Shown: positions 1 through 10,522, counted from the first letter of the stretch. The stretch is DNA of 38,308 bases from Brachionus koreanus (GCA_016987375.1 PJRA01000555.1:1430062-1468369); one strand, 5' to 3'. The notes: a model not told the origin generated them from the letters alone. Numbers and translations: made by a program.

Positions 1-199
1 TTTGATCACTTGTATTTCTAATGACGCTAATCAATTTGCTGTCATCCGCAAACAGCTTGCAAAAGTGACTCACTAGCTCTGGTAAATCATTTATGAAGAT
101 CAGGAATAGCAACGGTCCAAGAACTGAACTTTAGGGAACCCCACTTAGCAAATCAACCCAATCAGATTCATACTGACCTTTTACTACTATCTGTTTGTA
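1..199 (-). mobile_element. LINE reverse-transcriptase relic (palm region)
   Basis: Read on the minus strand, this stretch gives a non-LTR retrotransposon reverse-transcriptase block. A segment reading SGVP, then a stop codon where the family has Q, is followed by SSVLGPLLFLIFINDLP and then the catalytic box FADD. The stop (TAA, near 132) and the loss of the usual glycine show a dead copy. The element continues past the left edge of the window. The conserved block belongs to the CR1/L2/jockey style of LINE; the exact clade is not decided. Confidence 0.85.
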
Positions 200-1002
200 A
201 AATCCAAAATTTTACTGGTAAAAAACGAAAAGAATATAAAAAACAATAAAATTTATAAAAAAACACTTTTATTTTTTAAAAAATAAAACAAATTTCAAAC
301 TTACAAGGTTGTTCGATTTTATTTTTTGTCATTAAAGCATTGTGTGATTTTTACTAAATCTTTAATAATAATTGTTGATATTCTACGGTCAATTTAGTCT
401 AACACTAGAAGCATTGTTTCATGTTTTTTTAATTCAAAAACATCTTAAAAAAAAACTATAATAATTTTATTAAGTAATGTCATTTTTTAAAGGAAATGTT
501 TAAATCTACATAATTCTAAAAATTAGACAAAATAGACAAGGATTTAAGGATTGTTTGGTGCTTCTATTGTTAACAAAATTAACAAAGCAGAACCACTTAC
601 GTAATCCCGCTATAGTAGACTTTTAAATTTTTTAGTGTTCATTTTTTAATAACATGTCATTAAATTCGAATAGTTACGTTATTTATCCAAACATTTAATC
701 TCTTTATTTTAACATAAAATAAGCAATATTTAGATTGAAAATTCAATAGTTAAAAACAACAATTGATGTCTTTATTTTAATAATATAAAAGGTTCAAGTT
801 CAACTAAAAGAAATGCATAAATTTTTATGTTCAATTTTAAAATTTTAATAAGTTAGGACAAAATTTTTGCTCCATAAAATTATTAGAATTAATTTTTAAA
901 ATTTGCTATAATTTATAATAATTTAGTATAAATAAAAGTATTGAAAAAAATAATCAAGAAAATTTTTTTAATTTTAGTATCCAAAAACGAAAGAAAAGAC
1001 AG
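200..1002. other. AT-rich intergenic spacer before SLU7
   Basis: I see no coding signal here, only homopolymer-rich AT sequence. The last part is probably the SLU7 promoter and leader. A T-rich tract ending in AG at 976-977 lies 25 nt upstream of the SLU7 start codon and looks like a 3' splice site. It could serve a 5' UTR intron or a trans-spliced leader. Confidence 0.5.
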
Positions 1003-2373
1003 ATGTCACAACAGCATTTTTCAGAGCCACCATCAGTGCTGGCAAGAAGAAAGGACGGCGATGGGCCGCGCAAGCAAACACGTGAAGAGTACAGAAAACA
1101 AAAAGAACTAGAAGAGCTGCGTAAGGCTGGTAATGCACCGGCCGAAGTGGACGAAAGCGGCCGAGACATTAACCCGCACATACCCAAATACATGGTAGAC
1201 GTACCTTGGTACGTTACTTATGATCACTCCAAACCTACTTTAAAACATCAGCGGTATAACGATGAAAAAAAAGACAAGTTCGACGGCATGGAGAAATGGT
1301 ACGCACGCGGCCAGGACTCAAAAATACCCTCTACAATTAAGTACAGGCCTGGCGCATGCGAAAACTGCGGTGCTATGGGACACAAGCGCAAGGACTGCTT
1401 GGAAAAACCACGCAAACGCCTCGCCAAATACGGAGGTGCTGTGATTGCTTCTGACGATGTTCAGCAGCCTGATCTTAAGCTTAATTTTGACGGTAAAAGA
1501 GACAGATGGAACGGAATTGATCTTGATCGACACCAGGAAAAAATTCGAAGCGAATTCGAAAAATTAGAAGAGGCTAGACGAATGATTAAGGCCAAACAAT
1601 TGGAGGAGGAGAGCAATAATTTAGAGGAACAAGATGCAGAGAGCAGTCCGGCAGCTAAGCGAGAATTGGACTCGGACGATGAAGAAGAAGATGAAGACAA
1701 ATATGCTGACGAGATGAATCTACCGCAAAAATTGCATTTAGAATCTAAAAAAAAGATAAGTGTGAGAAATTTACGTATGAGAGAAGACACGGCAAAATAT
1801 TTGCTAAACTTGGACCCGAACAGTGCTTACTATGATCCAAAATCGAGGTCTATGAGAGATAATCCGTACAAAGAGAAACAAGAGGTTATAACTACACCGT
1901 ATATTGGTGACAATTATGTGAGATATTCAGGCGAAGTTAGTCAATTTGCCAAATCGCAATTGTTTGCATGGGAAGCGGCTGATAAAGGTGTTGAGGTGCA
2001 TCAGCAGGCCGAGCCGACCAAATTGGAGCTGTTGCACAAAGAATTTAATCAAAGGTATGATGAATGTGCCAAGAATATAAAAAATTCTGTGCTGGAAAAG
2101 TACGGCGGGGCTGAACATTTGGAAGGCTTGCCCAAAGAGTTGATTTTTTCACAGACAGAAAATTATGTCGAGTACAATAGATATGGCAATGTGGTGAAAA
2201 CATTGGAAAAGGCGACAGTAAAGTCCAAATATGTCGAAGATGAATTTGTTCATAATCATACAAGTGTATGGGGCTCGTACTACACTGATGACAAATGGGG
2301 CTACAAATGCTGTCAATCGACAGACCGTAACAGCTATTGTACTAACCTAAAGACAGTATCTGCTAAAAGTTGA
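1003..2373 (+). CDS. SLU7: Pre-mRNA-splicing factor SLU7
   Basis: This is a nuclear splicing factor of the second catalytic step; family members help select the 3' splice-site AG. One uninterrupted exon encodes 456 residues. A CCHC zinc knuckle (C119, C122, H127, C132; CENCGAMGHKRKDC) is followed by a basic PRKR stretch, the family motif GKRDRWNG near 164-171 and an acidic run near 221-233. The end of the conserved core reads SVWGSYYTDDKWGYKCC. The protein stops about 20 residues after that, so it lacks the lysine-rich and terminal region of the longer animal homologues (human SLU7 is 586 residues); fungal forms are short too. The start is the first ATG after an acceptor-like tract. A poly(A) signal AATAAA at 2406-2411 supports this 3' end as genuine. 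Confidence 0.95.
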   Translation: MSQQHFSEPPSVLARRKDGDGPRKQTREEYRKQKELEELRKAGNAPAEVDESGRDINPHIPKYMVDVPWYVTYDHSKPTLKHQRYNDEKKDKFDGMEKWYARGQDSKIPSTIKYRPGACENCGAMGHKRKDCLEKPRKRLAKYGGAVIASDDVQQPDLKLNFDGKRDRWNGIDLDRHQEKIRSEFEKLEEARRMIKAKQLEEESNNLEEQDAESSPAAKRELDSDDEEEDEDKYADEMNLPQKLHLESKKKISVRNLRMREDTAKYLLNLDPNSAYYDPKSRSMRDNPYKEKQEVITTPYIGDNYVRYSGEVSQFAKSQLFAWEAADKGVEVHQQAEPTKLELLHKEFNQRYDECAKNIKNSVLEKYGGAEHLEGLPKELIFSQTENYVEYNRYGNVVKTLEKATVKSKYVEDEFVHNHTSVWGSYYTDDKWGYKCCQSTDRNSYCTNLKTVSAKS

Positions 2374-3448
2374 AATTTGTTTTAAAATAAATTATAAAAA
2401 ATGTAAATAAAACGCTTTATTTTATTATTAAATAAATTTATTTGTTTAAAATTTAATATAATTTTTACTTTTTTTTTCTATTTATTTAAAACAAATATTT
2501 GCTAATTTTAAATTAGTTTATCAACAACAACAAAAAATTTCAGTCGCCGTTAAATGTAATTTTTTTCTTCTTTTAGAAGATATAAATGCAATTGAATAGA
2601 TTACAAAAGCTAAACTAAACAACATTAGAAACTAAAAATTTAACGGGTTTATAACAAAAGTTAAATTTTTTAACAAAAGAACAGTTAAATAAAATCTGAT
2701 TAAAATTATTTTAAAAAAAGAAAAGCAGTTTCAAGCTTTAATAAAAGGGTTAGGGCAGTTGAATTAGCAAACGGGGAATAATGCCATAAATAAATTTTTT
2801 TATTAAAGTCTAGTTTTAATTTTCTCAGAAATCAAGGTCGGAATCCTTATAACCAAAACAGCTTTTGAAAACTCGTCCTTTAAGCTTTAAAAAAATAATA
2901 ATACAAATTCTTTATATCCATGTATATTTTTACAAAATTTTGTGAAAATCGAAATTTCCTATCAAAAGCAATCGATAACAAAAAAACACTTTTTTAAGAA
3001 TTTTTTAGACGGTTTTTTGAGCATATCTTATGAACAAAAAATGATGAAATTATGATTTAAATATCGTTAAAGAGCTAGAACAGTCTAAAATATGATTATT
3101 TGGTTTGTTTTTTCAACAAAAAAAATTAGCATAAGACAATGCGCTCAAAGAGTAGCAGGTACGTTTTTGGCCCGAGAAAATTCCAAGTATATACCTAAAC
3201 CAAAAAAAATTAACAAGAAAAGCTTGTTAACATGTGTGTAAAATTTCAGCCTTGTTCCATTAGTCTTTCATATTTTTTAATACCTTTTAAGTTTGTCCAA
3301 AACATTATGACTCACCCGTTATGTGGCGATCTAATCCAAATTTAAAAATTTTTGATTCAATAAAGTTTTATTTTTAAATATGGGATCAGATTCAACAGCA
3401 CCACAATAGAGATCACATTAATTTGTAGTAGAAAAAAAACTGGTTAAA
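2374..3448. other. AT-rich intergenic spacer
   Basis: After the SLU7 poly(A) signal there is about 1 kb without an ORF, RNA gene or recognisable repeat family. It is dominated by A/T homopolymers. The last few hundred bases probably belong to the degenerate LINE whose 3' coding end starts at 3449. Confidence 0.45.
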
Positions 3449-3589
3449 AATTGCGATCAACGTCACAATTTTTTTACAAAAAGAGTGTCAACACTTTGGA
3501 AACGTCTACCAGGGGATGTTGTAAATTCAAAAGATATTTATAGTTTTAAAAACAAAATTGCTTTCAAATTAGAAAGTTATTACAGTTAG
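3449..3589 (+). mobile_element. LINE ORF2 C-terminal relic
   Basis: An open stretch of 46 codons plus a stop gives the typical end of a CR1/L2-like LINE protein: RHNFFTKRV, then LWKRLPGDVVN, then YSFKNKIAFKL and a stop. Nothing recognisable of the same element remains upstream, so this is a 5'-truncated or decayed insertion. It is similar in kind to the relic at 6262-6960 but not a close copy. Confidence 0.75.
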
Positions 3590-3663
3590 TTTTAAAGCTC
3601 ACTTAATGTGGTTAACCCACATCATAGCTATTTTATATCTTATTATATTAGTTAAATTTATTT

Positions 3664-3722
3664 GTTACTGGCTCTGGATGTCCAAATATAGAGGTTATCT
3701 GCAAAAAATCTAATGGATTTTT
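3664..3722 (-). mobile_element. LINE reverse-transcriptase scrap (FADN box)
   Basis: The minus strand reads FFADNLYIWTSRASN, a fragment around the catalytic box of a LINE reverse transcriptase with D changed to N. A second copy of the same region lies at 4195-4260, and a shorter piece (GGCTCTGGATGTAT) lies near 3928. The three show that one small LINE segment has been left here more than once. Confidence 0.55.
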
Positions 3723-4030
3723 ATGATCAAAGTTAAAAATAATATATAACTGAAAATTTAAAGTTTAAAGTTAATCTATAAGTAAAATGTTTATGATCAT
3801 ACAATGCGAGTTCTTTATCTGTTTTGTTGTTGAAATGAAAAAGAATGCCATGTATGAAGACGTATGATTCATTTTAGTTGTAGCTTGTCTGCTTTTTGAA
3901 TAATTATTTGAGTTTAATTGTTCCTGGCTCTGGATGTATTACCAGTATAATAAAATACAATATATTGTTTAAAGCTTTATTTTAAGATAATTAAACTTTC
4001 TGAAGTTCTAAGAATTGAATCTCTATTTAT

Positions 4031-4059
4031 ACCTGTGTTCTCGTGTTGATAACACAGGT
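4031..4059. repeat. Short perfect hairpin
   Basis: ACCTGTGTT at 4031-4039 is followed by an 11-nt loop and its exact reverse complement AACACAGGT at 4051-4059. The stem is more GC-rich than its surroundings. No adjacent gene end uses it; its role is unknown. Confidence 0.4.
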
Positions 4060-4194
4060 CTTTAATTAAGTCAAGATGTGCATTAGTTGTTAAATGCATT
4101 TTTCAGCATTTCGATGCGTCTAACTTCTGAGATTTATACCAACCATAATTGTTAGTTATCCACAAGTTGATTAACTGATGACTGGGTGATAATT

Positions 4195-4260
4195 CATGGT
4201 AACAGATGTCCAAACAAAGAGGTTATCTGCGAACAGAGCTATTTTATCATCAGGAATGAA
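4195..4260 (-). mobile_element. LINE reverse-transcriptase scrap (FADN box), second copy
   Basis: The minus strand reads IPDDKIALFADNLFVWTSV, the catalytic-box region of a LINE reverse transcriptase. It shares the ADNL.(I/V)WTS core with the fragment at 3664-3722. It abuts the foldback repeat that starts at 4285. Confidence 0.6.
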
Positions 4261-4284
4261 ACTTTTAGCTTTATCTTTAAGAAC

Positions 4285-4504
4285 AGAATGAAATTGATAA
4301 CCAAAATGAAAATAATTTTACATTTTTAAATTTTTAGATTTTTAGATTTTTGTGCAATTTATCAGAAAATTAAAACAACTCTCTCAAATTATTTGATAAT
4401 TAAAAAAAAATTAAAAAATTTCTTAAAATATTGCACAAAAAATCTAAAAATCTAAAAATTTAAAAATGTAAAATTATTTTCATTTTGCCTATCAAATTCA
4501 TTCT
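4285..4504. repeat. Foldback inverted repeat A
   Basis: The arms at 4285-4358 and 4430-4504 are near-perfect reverse complements of each other over about 74 bp, with a 71-bp spacer. The arms contain the repeated words TTTTTAGATTTTTAGATTTT and end with TTGTGCAAT at the inner side. The transcript would form a long hairpin. There is no ORF, so it is probably a MITE-like or foldback element. Confidence 0.75.
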
Positions 4505-4926
4505 ATGCCAATTTTAGTATTGATTTCAAAGGGCTATATTTTTAACTTGTTCAACACTCTAGGCCTATTCTAAATTTAATGTTCTTTTTTTCCTTCGTCA
4601 TCTTTCATTTATTATTTAGAAAATATCACCTTGATTCCATTTGAACAAAATTTTTAGTTTAATTTCTAAATTTATTAAAAAATTTGCTATGTCTGTAAGC
4701 AGAAATAATTTTAAAAATTCTAATAGATACCACATATTTATTATTGAATAGAAAATTTATTAAAAATTTTAAAATGACTCACTTGTCATTTACATTTTAT
4801 ATCGAGAGAAAAAAAAAATAAACAAAACTTGATTCTAAAAATTTAAATATAAAAAAAAAAAACGAACTAAAATTTTTCAAAAACAAAATGAGTTTTATTA
4901 TTAAATTTAGTCTGCTTTATTTTTTT

Positions 4927-7900
4927 TTAGCTTTTGCCAATGTTGAATATCAAACGACTTGTTTTTTCTTCATTTAACAAAATATTTCTTTTAACTGTAC
5001 CAATTCGATCGATTTGCTCGGTTATCTGATTTTCAATTTGTCTCAATGCTTCTTTGTATGGCTCGATGAAATTTTGCATTTCTCTTCAAATAAATTAAAT
5101 TATTTTTTTTTTATTTAGAAAAAAAGTTCTAAATTACGCTTTCTGCCGCTTTAGAACCCGAACATTATTGTCGTATTCATCAGACCATTTAATAATTTCT
5201 TTTTGCATCATGTCAATGTCTTCTTGCAAAAAGTCCAATGTTCGACCAAGAGGAATCGAACTTGAATTGAAAAAATAAAAAAAAAAAAAATTAATTCTTT
5301 AAATTGAAAAAAATTACGCTTTGGTCAGCGTTTGAATGGAATCTTTCAGTTTATCTATTTCTTTTTGAGTTCTTTCTCTTTCTTTTTTTCGCTGTAAATC
5401 CATTTGTAAATTTGGCTTTTGCTAATCAATAAAATAAATGAATAAATCAAAAACCTGAATATCATTAGTTGATTTTACTTGATCAGTGCTCTTGTGTAGT
5501 TCGTTACCGTGTTCGAGTTTTCCTTTCGACTCGAGAATTTTGGTAACAAGTGCTCCATGCTTTTCGTCTTCAACTTCGTCACCAGGTTTTTTAAAATCAT
5601 CAAGTCCTTTCCAATTTTTGCCATCTTCTTCCTGAAATTTGTTCTCTTTGACAACAAAATCTGCATCAGAGTCTGAATCATCGTGAACAATGACTGTTGA
5701 TTTCTTTGCTGCACTTCCGACCCTACCAAAGAAAAAAAAATATAATAAAAATATCACAGTTGAGTTGAATAAATTATTTATTTATGTTTATTATTATTTA
5801 TTTCAGAAAAGATTACCGAAGATTTGGCGATGAAAAGTATTAAATTATAAAAAAAATTCTTTTAATCAGAAAAAATTTTTAAGACATTTTTTTTCCATCA
5901 TACCAATTTTCATGCATATAAAAAAGATATATTTATTTTTATTTTTATTTTACTTAATTTTTATTATTTTTACATCCATTCCGAATCTCTCATATACAAT
6001 CAACTAAGATCTAATATGTTTGAATACTTCAGGGTTTTATCGTTGAAAGGGGACTTTAAAAATTAGTAATTTTAATTATTTAGTTCTTTCTTTTAAGTTA
6101 TCTAGACAGTATTTAATCGCTTCGCAGATTCCATTCTTGCTGTAGCAACATGTATGACATTATCATATACGATCCTGAGAATCAACAACTTAAATATTTA
6201 TTTATCTTAATATTCAAATTAAATTAATGTTAAATGTCATCATTATATCGTATACTATTATATCGTTAATCGTATACTGCGCATACGTAAGACCTCATTT
6301 CGAATATTCATCAGTTGTCTGGGCAAATCCCAGCAAGAAAGATACAAGCGCCATCGAGAAGGTCCAAAAAAGAGCTACAAAACTAGTACCAAGAATTAGA
6401 AATTGGACCTACGAAGACCGACCTCTGTCCTTTGCCTAGATACGCTCCAAGAGCGTCGTATAAGAGGCGAAATGATCCAATTCTTTAAACTCAGCAAAGG
6501 AATAAATCAGATTAGTTGGGCAGTACCTCCTGTGCCATGTAACTCATTGTCTCAAACTGGGCCTGCTCAGGGAATCAGAGGGCACTTGAGAAGAATCTCT
6601 GACCAATCCTCTAACCACTGCTTGCAAAGAATTAACTTCTTTACAAACAGAGTCGTCAACGAATGAAATGGCCTATCCCGGAAAGTAATCGAAGTTTCTA
6701 CAGTCAATCAATTCAAAAATAGATACGACGCATACAAGCACAATAAGAAGAAATCCTCTCAATCAAATAAAAGCAATAGCAGTTAAATTTTAACTCTCTC
6801 ACACTTTGTTTATGTTTTGTCCTAATCATGTATCTTCATCAATAACGACTATGTCATTGAAAATGAATCTAGTCTTCGTTGTATCTAGCTACCATAGCTG
6901 TTTTCCTAGTAAAACATCTTCGCAAGCCTGCTTGCCGTAGCTTATTATTATTATTATTGTAATTGATATATTTTTGAAATATATCAAACTTAATTTTTAG
7001 TAATTTGTGTAGCAGCTTTGGCTCGTACCAGATTTCTACTAATAAATAAGAGTCAACTAGTGTTAGATGATTGATCACTTTAAGGCATTTATTTTAAAGA
7101 AATTAAAAGAAAAGAAGAAAAAAAGAATATTTTTTTTGTTATTTTTTTCCTTTTCATTTTTTATTTAATCATATAATTTTTAATAAAAAATTTAATTAGT
7201 TATATTTTATACATCATTTCAACTCTAAAAAAAAAAACAACACATAATAGCCGTATTCTATATTAGTCTTTTTTATGTTTTGGTGTGTTTTATTAAATTA
7301 AAATTTGTTTTCATATGTTTTAATTTTATAAAACTTCTAATTAGTCAAAAAAAAATATAAAAAAAAAACAGTCATTTTTTTATTTCATTAAATTTTTCAT
7401 AAACCAAATAATGCTAAATTTTCTAGAATTAATTGAAAAAAATATTTGAAAAAAAGGTCTAACGGTTCGTTTTAAAATATAGCTCGGCAGAGCCTAGGCC
7501 GGTTGGAATGAAAACTTAGTCCCTCCTTTAATTTGAACCAAAATGTTAAATAAGATTAAAGTTAAATTTTAAATTTTACAGTGAATTTGTTTTAAAAAAA
7601 AAAGAAAAACGACGCAAAATTTTAAGTTTATTTATTCAAGAACTAAAAAGCTGAAACTAATTAAGATATATTATTGATTTTATAAATGGTTATTTAAAAA
7701 ATTTTGGTGTCTATTTTTTTTAAATTGATATCAATTATAAAATAAATTGATAGCTAATTAATATTAATTATTTAATTAATTATTTATTTTATTCAAAAAG
7801 ATTACGCCAGATTCGGCGATGAAAAATATTAAATTATAAAAAGAAATTAATATTAGTAGGTAAAAAAAAAATTTTGATTTTTTTTTTAAATGTAAACCTA

Positions 7901-10218
7901 AAAACTTGCTAAAATACTCTGAGCTTGTTCTCTGAGCAACCGGCCGAAACTGGGCAAAAAACAAACAGCAATAATATTGAATATAAAGTAAAAAATGTTA
8001 TTTTCGTGATTGATTTAGATGAAAAAGAAAATTATGCTACAATTAGAAAAGGTCTTAATAAAATTATCATCATTAAGAAATAAATTTTCAAAAAATATGA
8101 AAAAAAAAATAAATATCAACAAAAAAATGTAAGCATTTAAAAATCGAATTTTTGCTGATAAAATTATTTGATATAAATTGTCTTTTTTTTGTTGGCTTTA
8201 TAATTAAATTAGATATCAAAAAAAAATACAATTATTATTATTCAGAAAACACCTCATGGGCGATTTAAAAAAAAAAAATTTAAAATAGTAAAATTGTAAC
8301 CAGTACACTTTTTGTATAAACTGTTTATTGAATTATATATTTTAATATGTGAATAGTTTCTATTATTTATAGTGACAGTTTGGCTCAAGAAAGGAACGTT
8401 TATATTGAAATTTTAAAATGTTTGAATGAATTAATCATTCAGAGAACACATGCGTGAGTGCTGGATAAAGCTATATAATTCTTAAGCTCAAATCTATTTC
8501 ATTTAGTTCTTAAAAATCTAATAAGTCATGTGGTTTAGTCACATGACATGTCTACAAAATAAAATCTATTTTAATATGATTTGAGGAAAAGTTCTAGGAT
8601 TTTTCTGTTTTTCTCACTCGGATTTTTCTAATTTTACAATATGAAATTAAATAAATATTAATTTTAGTAATGTGCCTAACATTTGCACAAAAAGTTAAAT
8701 CAAAAATATTCTATGTTTAAAATTTTCTTACTTGACTGGAGTTTCATTTGATTCATTGTTCAATTTTGGCCTTGGTGCGCCTGGTCTAGCTGTGGTCGGT
8801 CTGGCAAAGTTTCGATTGCTTAAAACCTCAACAATAAACTTTAAAATTTATTTAGCTTTATTCAAAAATACTCTTCGAATGTTTCGCCTTGAGATTTGAG
8901 CGCATAATTTTCATCTAGAACAGAAAAAATTGTGAATTTTTTTCTTTATTTAATTTTTTAAAAATAAAAATCACCTCTCTCTATTTGAACCCTTGGTCCT
9001 CTGGCTGAAGAGGGACGTCTCCGGTTCGTACTTTCCTTTAATTAATGAAAAAATAAAATTAAAAAAATAAAAACAAAAAAAAATGTTTTTCTATCAATTA
9101 CTTCACTTTCTTCATCGTTTCTTCTTGAACTAAGCTCTTCTTCAGCTCGTTCGGGCCTACCATTTTCCTTATGATTTTCATCATTTGAGTCTTTACGATG
9201 TCTAGATCGTTCTTCATTTTTTCTAGACTCTTTTTCTCTCTCTCTCTCCTTTTCTCTTTCTTTTTGCTTTTCACGCTCTTTATCTTTGTCCCTGTGTCGG
9301 TCTCGACTTCCATCTCTCTCTCTTTCATGATCACGTTCTTTTCTATCCTTTTCTTTGTGTCGTTCTCTGTCTCTCTCCTTGTCTTTATCGCCACGCTCTC
9401 TACGTTCTCTATCTCTTTCTCGCTCCTTGTCTTTCTCCCGGTCCTTGTCTCTTTCTTTCCTATCACGGTCCTTCTCTCGCTCTTTATCGCGGTCCTTATC
9501 CCTGTCTCTCCGCTCTCTATCTTTTTCACGGTCTCTGTCCCTGTCCTTTCGCTCTCTATCTTTAGATTTGCTCGACTCTTCGGTCTTACTTTTAGCCCTG
9601 TCTCGGCTCTCTTTTTCCTCATCTCTGTTCTTGTCCCTAGATTTTTCCTTCTTCTCCTCTCTCTCATGCTTATCGTCCTGAACAAAAATAAAGTTGATTT
9701 TCTAATCAATTATTACTGCGGTAAACTTACCGATGAGTCCAAGGCTTTTAATTTTTTCAAGGTTTTTTTTATAAGTTCATCGTTATCGGGCTAGAAGATA
9801 GAAAAGATAATTTTTTTTTAAATTTTTTTTTCATTAAATAAACTTTAATATTAATAGCCTTGGCTAGAGATTGAAATAGTTCATTGGTTTTCTCTGCTTC
9901 CACTCCAGCAGCTATTTTGTTCGCTTTGGCACTGGGTTGTTCACCGACTGCTACTCCGACAGCAATTATTAATTTATTGAGGAACAGAATTTTGTTTTCT
10001 TTGCTTGATTTGATAAAAGAGGCTTCCAATTCCTCTTGAGAATAAAGGCCTTTCATGAAGCCCGTGTTTTTGATTACTGATTTGACTATGTCTTGAATAA
10101 ACTGGACTGGTGGACGATTGAGCAGTTTGTCTGTCAATGAAGGCGCTTGAATCAAACGGCCCAGTGTATCCTGGGTTTTTTTGACTATTGCCGGATCGAT
10201 TTTCGACTCCTGACTCAT
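4927..10218 (-). CDS. TRAF3IP1: TRAF3-interacting protein 1 / IFT54 (ten coding exons)
   Basis: This is a subunit of the ciliary intraflagellar transport B complex that also binds microtubules. Coding exons on the minus strand are 10218-9844, 9790-9731, 9677-9102, 9035-8975, 8914-8872, 8818-8732, 5722-5455, 5421-5318, 5260-5138 and 5083-4927, giving 617 residues (human about 625-691). The N-terminal about 130 residues are the calponin-homology-like domain (TQDTLGRLI, NTGFMKGLYS, EAEKTNELFQ). Exon 3 encodes the charged Lys/Arg/Glu/Asp repeat region. The next exons hold RRRPSSARGPR and the acidic DDSDSDADF segment, then EDEKHGALVTKILESK. The C-terminal coiled coil includes FLQEDIDMMQKEI and ends RNILLNEEK...IGKS. 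All junction phases agree. Intron 6 is 3009 nt and holds a dead LINE; intron 7 is only 33 or 39 nt. An X-box-like site lies 142 bp upstream of the start. Confidence 0.94.
5804..5853 (+). repeat. Direct repeat copy 1 inside IFT54 intron 6
   Basis: This stretch contains TTTGGCGATGAAAAGTATTA followed by AATTATAAAAA. It matches 7792-7842 in the same orientation with a handful of differences. The pair brackets about 1.9 kb that includes the LINE relic. Confidence 0.55.
6262..6960 (+). pseudogene. Dead CR1/L2-like LINE 3' end in IFT54 intron 6
   Basis: This is the C-terminal half of a LINE reverse transcriptase, inserted opposite to the host gene. The first frame gives YVRPHFEYSSVVW and IEKVQKRATKLVPRIRNW. 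A frameshift near 6420 moves the protein to the next frame, which reads LQERRIRGEMIQFFKLSKG and then NFFTNRVVNE. A stop codon (TGA at 6664-6666) stands where the family has W, after which the frame continues to VNQFKNRYDAYKHNKKK. The non-coding tail ends in a run of ATT triplets (6942-6958), as CR1/L2-type elements often do. The frameshift and the stop make it inactive. Confidence 0.88.
7792..7842 (+). repeat. Direct repeat copy 2 inside IFT54 intron 6
   Basis: This is the partner of 5804-5853. It contains TTCGGCGATGAAAAATATTA followed by AATTATAAAAA. The flanking sequence is unrelated. Confidence 0.55.
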
Positions 10219-10359
10219 TTTTCCTGTGCTTTTTTAAAGCAAATCAGTCTGATTAATTTTCGAAAATATTTTCAGATTTTTAGTTTAAAATTTTTTTTTA
10301 TTTTAAACCAAATTCCTTATTTCTCATAATTAATGTGATGAAAAAATTTCAAAAAATCA

Positions 10360-10373
10360 TTCACCATGGTTAC
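10360..10373 (-). promoter_or_regulatory. X-box-like RFX site upstream of IFT54
   Basis: TTCACCATGGTTAC matches the ciliary X-box consensus GTHNYYATRRNAAC at 12 of 14 positions. It lies 142 bp upstream of the IFT54 ATG. It shares the ten bases TCACCATGGT with the site at 15570-15583 in front of another cilium-associated gene. Intraflagellar transport genes are standard RFX targets in animals; binding here is inferred. Confidence 0.55.
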
Positions 10374-10522
10374 CAAAACTCAATATCAAAGACTTATTCA
10401 TTGACATTTATATTCTTTATAAGGCTGAATTAAGTTGTCTTTGATAGACACAAAAAAATTAGTAAATTTTGAATACCTTTCATTTACAGTGATAACTTGA
10501 CATGTGGTTCTAAGATAAAATT

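Larger units (their letters stand above)
5723..8731 (-). other. Oversized intron 6 of IFT54
   Basis: This 3009-nt intron has donor AA|GTAAGAA at 8731 and acceptor TTTGGTAG at 5723. Its neighbours in the gene are 33-66 nt. It contains a broken LINE (6262-6960), a 50-bp direct repeat (5804-5853 and 7792-7842) and a GC-richer patch near 7481-7510. The remaining sequence is AT-rich with no coding signal. The phase-2 junction across it is intact, so the gene appears functional despite the insertion. Confidence 0.8.

Noticed and set aside
7776..7964. 62-residue minus-strand frame in IFT54 intron 6
   Set aside because: Most of it is poly-lysine/phenylalanine from A/T runs. Only about 15 residues near 7920-7960 look less biased, too little to call.
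9098..9709. Arg/Lys-rich minus-strand frame longer than the IFT54 exon frame
   Set aside because: It is one base out of phase with the flanking IFT54 exons. The phase-0 frame beginning DDKHEREEKK joins exons 2 and 4 correctly.
9198..9794. Long plus-strand open frames over IFT54 exon 3 (serine/leucine-rich)
   Set aside because: They are shadows of the Arg/Lys/Glu/Asp repeat exon on the minus strand. The minus-strand frame fits between consistent splice sites and matches IFT54.
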